This document shows, piece after piece, positions 61,719-64,000 of a DNA stretch of 64,000 nt (position 1 is its first letter; every line of letters starts with the position of its first letter). The DNA is from Paracidobacterium acidisoli. GTDB lineage: Bacteria; Acidobacteriota; Terriglobia; Terriglobales; Acidobacteriaceae. The stretch covers positions 488,207 through 552,206 of the forward strand of contig NZ_QVQT02000003.1 of assembly GCF_003428625.2 (NCBI RefSeq), given 5' to 3'. Below the pieces are notes generated by a model. That model worked only from the letters and a program-made list of their open reading frames with translations, had not been told where the DNA came from and did not search any database. The translations under genes and the position numbers were made by a program.

Positions 61719-62096
61719 ATGGCGCACCGCATTCTGATCATCGACGACGAGGAAGATATCCGGCAGGTTGCCGCAATGAGCCTGGAGACGGTGGCGGGCT
61801 GGGACGTGATGATGGCGACCTCGGGCGCGAACGGGATCGCCCGAGCCGCCGTGGAAAGGCCGGACGCCATTCTGCTGGACGTGATGATGCCGGGGATGGA
61901 CGGGCCGACGACCTTTCAGGAGCTGCAGAAGAATCCGGAGACGGCGGGGATTCCGGTGGTGCTGTTGACGGCCAAGGTGCAGGCGGCGGACAAGAAGCGG
62001 TTTTCGGATCTGGGCGTGGCCGGGGTGCTGTTCAAGCCGTTCGATCCGATGACGCTGGCCGGGCAGATTGCCGAAGCCGTGGGCTGGAAGGATTAG
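61719..62096 (+). CDS. Single-domain response regulator
   Basis: A 125-residue receiver: RILIIDDEEDIRQ, phospho-acceptor Asp54 in ILLDVMMPGMDG, Thr in VVLLTAK, Lys106 in GVLFKPFDP. GGAGAGC precedes the ATG. It lies 18 bases after the hybrid kinase and 6 before an HPt gene, so it is probably a relay component. Confidence 0.93.
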   Translation: MAHRILIIDDEEDIRQVAAMSLETVAGWDVMMATSGANGIARAAVERPDAILLDVMMPGMDGPTTFQELQKNPETAGIPVVLLTAKVQAADKKRFSDLGVAGVLFKPFDPMTLAGQIAEAVGWKD

Positions 62097-62102
62097 AGCG
62101 CG

Positions 62103-62447
62103 ATGGCCGATGTGAAGGCGCAGCTGGCAGCGAAGCTGCAGGCACTGTGGGAGGCCAGCCAGGCGACGATTCAGGAGCGGATGGAGGCGCTTCGCGCGGC
62201 GCAGAGGCGCCTTGCGGCGCATCCGTCCGACGGGGAAGCGCGCCGCAGCGGGCACGGCGCGGCGCACAAGCTGGCCGGCGTGCTGGGCGTCTTCGGCTTA
62301 CCGCGCGGCAGCGAGCTGGCGTCTGAGATCGAGGCGCGGCTGGCGGGTGAGGCCGCGTTATCCGTTGCGGAGCTGAGCGCTCTGGCGGAGCGTATCGAAG
62401 CGCTGGCCGCGGCGATTGCCGCCAGAGATGCGCAGATCGTTGAGTGA
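62103..62447 (+). CDS. Histidine phosphotransfer (HPt) domain protein
   Basis: A 114-residue all-helical protein. The HPt signature is GHGAAHKLAGVLGVFGL, with the likely phosphorylated His55, followed by the LASEIEARLAGE helix. It should shuttle phosphate between the receivers of the kinase upstream and a response regulator. The three genes are closely spaced, giving a complete phosphorelay unit. The N-terminal 45 residues form an Ala/Gln/Glu-rich helix. Confidence 0.8.
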   Translation: MADVKAQLAAKLQALWEASQATIQERMEALRAAQRRLAAHPSDGEARRSGHGAAHKLAGVLGVFGLPRGSELASEIEARLAGEAALSVAELSALAERIEALAAAIAARDAQIVE

Positions 62448-62711
62448 GCCGGCATTTTTGCTTCGCCCTCAGGACAGGCTTGTGTGGATCGCTTCTTTCT
62501 CATCCTTCGCGCCAGAATCAGCACAAAGGATGGGCACGTGGGGATTCTTCGAAGAGAAGAAAATGCAGATCCCTCGACTTTGCTTCTCCACCCAGGCACA
62601 CGAAGACCGCGCGCGCCGGGAACCCCGGTTGCGCTTCGCTCGGGATGACAAGGGTTGAGATTTGTTGCCTTCCTCCTGCGGAATCGAAAATGCTGCAGCG
62701 GATGGCCCGGT
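62448..62711. repeat. Family A repeat with a family B-like insert
   Basis: At about 62562-62660 a family A unit encloses the CACCCAGGCACACGAAGACC..CGCGCCGGGAACCCCGG portion of family B. This is the same A-with-B arrangement as at 3963 and 5359, but with a diverged insert. The rest of the gap shows nothing. Confidence 0.7.
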
Positions 62712-63899
62712 TCAAAAGACGTGCGTATCGTCGTCGTGCAGCAGAATGGCCGAGGCATCGGCGGGCGGCTGGCCATTTGCGACGGCTTCGGTTTCGGCGC
62801 GGAGCTTTGCGACCGAGAGCCAGTTGTCCTTGTGCGGATGGTCGGTGATGAAGGGCGGCAACGGCATGCACAGAAAGCGGCTCAGCGCCTCGGCGTGGCC
62901 TTCATAAAGCTGACGCATCTGCACAAGGCGCGCCTGCGATTTTTCGTCGCGGCAGAGGGGCACGCCGTATCCGCACAGCCGGTCCTGGAGGCGCTGAAAG
63001 TCCGCCGCCGGCAGCCGGTCATTCCGCTCCTGCACCGGCGCCAGGGAGAAGATCTGCGACAGATCCACCAGCGCGTGCCGTGCCATGGCGAAGGTGAGCT
63101 GTGCCTGGCGAGCGGGATGCTCCTGCACGCTGGCGATGAGCAGGGCGCAGGTGTCGAGCACGGCGGTGAGGCCGCCGAGCCAGCTCTGATTGGAGTGCTG
63201 AGAGCGGAAGTAGCAGAGCAGCGGGTAGGAGATATGGCTCTCCATCAGCTCGGCGGACCAGCGCTCCCACTCTTCGAGCAGCAGCGTCAGCGCGCTGTTC
63301 CCGCCTTCAAAGGCGTGCCGCTTCAGCAGCTCCGCGGCCGTGGGCGGCGAGCCGGCGCGGGCGTCGAGAAGTGAGATGGCGACCTCGCGCCGTGAGAAGG
63401 CACCGTACAGCACGGGAAAGTATCCGATCACGAGTGCGACAAAGCCCAGGCCCATCCCTGCTTCGAGCACGATCAGGCTGCGCACCACGATCGTGTGCGG
63501 GACCACGTCGCCGAGACCGAGGGTGAAGATCGTCGTTCCGCTGACGTAGAAATCCGTATGCCATGCACTGTCCGGGTTGGCGTTCTGTCCCAGCGGATCG
63601 ACAAAGGGCGAACCCAGCGCGTGAAAGATGAGCCCGAAGCCGAAGACCAGCGCGCCTGCCCAGATGACGATCAGCGCCACCAGAGAGAGCGGCCCATAGA
63701 TGCTGAAGAGCGTTTCGCGCTTGCGCGTATCGCGCACCCGGCTGACGAGCCACGACCACGGCATCCACGTGACGATATAGAAGATGCGCGTAAGCCGGAA
63801 GCGTCCCGTCGCCCGGCGCGGGAGAATCACTGTCTGAAAGGCGTCGAGCAGCGCATACAGGATGAGAAGAATTCCGGCAATCAGACCTGGGATGCTCAT
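62712..63899 (-). CDS. Potassium-channel-like membrane protein
   Basis: A 395-residue protein with an N-terminal helix (GLIAGILLILYALLDAFQTVIL), a second helix (LSLVALIVIWAGALVFGFGLIFH), a pore loop FYVSGTTIFTLGLGDVVP (filter residues about 126-131), and a third helix (LEAGMGLGFVALVIGYFPVLYG), the Ion_trans_2 layout. The filter reads TLGLGD instead of TVGYGD. The C-terminal 230 residues are helical and cytoplasmic, of unknown role, possibly regulatory. The start ATG at 63899 is the first of the frame. Confidence 0.8.
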   Translation of the reverse strand: MSIPGLIAGILLILYALLDAFQTVILPRRATGRFRLTRIFYIVTWMPWSWLVSRVRDTRKRETLFSIYGPLSLVALIVIWAGALVFGFGLIFHALGSPFVDPLGQNANPDSAWHTDFYVSGTTIFTLGLGDVVPHTIVVRSLIVLEAGMGLGFVALVIGYFPVLYGAFSRREVAISLLDARAGSPPTAAELLKRHAFEGGNSALTLLLEEWERWSAELMESHISYPLLCYFRSQHSNQSWLGGLTAVLDTCALLIASVQEHPARQAQLTFAMARHALVDLSQIFSLAPVQERNDRLPAADFQRLQDRLCGYGVPLCRDEKSQARLVQMRQLYEGHAEALSRFLCMPLPPFITDHPHKDNWLSVAKLRAETEAVANGQPPADASAILLHDDDTHVF

Positions 63900-64000
63900 G
63901 GGGACTTTCCTGCGTTCGCTCTTCGCCAGAAGAGCAGGAAAGGACAGATGCCGTCAATGCCGCCGGGCTGAGCGGCAAGGGTCTTACACTGAAAGTATGA

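Noticed and set aside
62712-63374. Plus-strand frame overlapping the channel gene
   Set aside because: Antisense shadow; the minus-strand protein has coherent membrane helices and a pore loop.
1-64000. Prophage, insertion sequence, rRNA or tRNA genes
   Set aside because: No integrase, transposase or phage structural gene was seen, and no tRNA-like or rRNA-like sequence was recognised in the gaps by eye. A covariance-model scan could still find a small RNA.

Overview
The window looks like chromosomal DNA of an acidobacterium (Terriglobia/Acidobacteriia type; Acidobacterium or a close relative is my best guess). The reasons are the high G+C, the abundant tandem beta-propeller lactonase-like lipoproteins, the M13 peptidase, the FecR-domain protein, and intergenic spaces packed with short dispersed palindromic repeats. 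This is inference from gene content; no rRNA or tRNA gene is present to settle it.

Layout. 0.1-8.3 kb holds single metabolic genes: ankyrin-repeat protein, secreted SGNH esterase, alpha/beta hydrolase, DUF4142 protein, zinc alcohol dehydrogenase, old-yellow-enzyme oxidoreductase, VOC protein and dienelactone hydrolase. 8.4-10.3 kb is a compact, AT-richer minus-strand restriction-modification island in which an RHH regulator, a Vsr nick endonuclease, a small 5-methylcytosine methyltransferase and an HNH nuclease all abut or overlap. 10.4-13.8 kb is the translation cluster rplM-rpsI-rpsB-tsf. The usual next gene, pyrH, lies about 6.7 kb further on. Between them are a FecR protein, a DUF3309 micro-protein, an iron-permease-family protein, and a TetR-led operon encoding a membrane/SRPBCC-like protein and an ICMT-DCC fusion. 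21-30 kb carries an acyltransferase, three paralogous propeller lipoproteins and an M13 metallopeptidase. 30-45 kb holds FKBP, MCE (MlaD-type), acpS, recG, an ABC exporter, a DUF374 acyltransferase, queA and a giant Lhr-type helicase. 45-50 kb is a chemosensory operon cheA-cheW-cheY-cheB-cheR without a receptor gene. 50.5-53.2 kb is a nucleoside-salvage operon (cytidine deaminase, CNT transporter, purine nucleoside phosphorylase). The end carries membrane unknowns, an S1/P1 nuclease, a deoxyhypusine-synthase-like enzyme, a hybrid kinase-receiver-HPt phosphorelay and a K+-channel-like protein.

Repeat families. I use these labels. A: a hairpin beginning GCAGATCCCTC and ending CGGGATGAC. B: an outer CCCACCTTAGC / GCGAAGGTGGG stem around a CCCCGGCGCAC / GTGCGCCGGGG hairpin. 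C: CCATGTCCG..CGGACATGGGG. D: CTTCTACCGGGTCTCGCTGACG with GCACGGCTGAAGCCGTGCC. E: GCGGTCAGCT units. A-D are assembled as mosaics in nearly every long gap (0-0.1, 3.8-4.2, 5.3-5.5, 11.6-11.8, 13.0, 19.7-20.3, 22.3-22.8, 29.6-30.2 and 62.5 kb), and in some copies B lies inside A.

Starts were chosen from ribosome-binding sites, overlap with neighbours and family alignments recalled from memory; no database search was possible. The best candidates for something new are the RM-Vsr-RHH island, the TetR operon with two perfect palindromes and the ICMT-DCC fusion, the bacterial deoxyhypusine-synthase-like gene, and the repeat mosaics, including one apparently absorbed in frame by the Lhr helicase gene.
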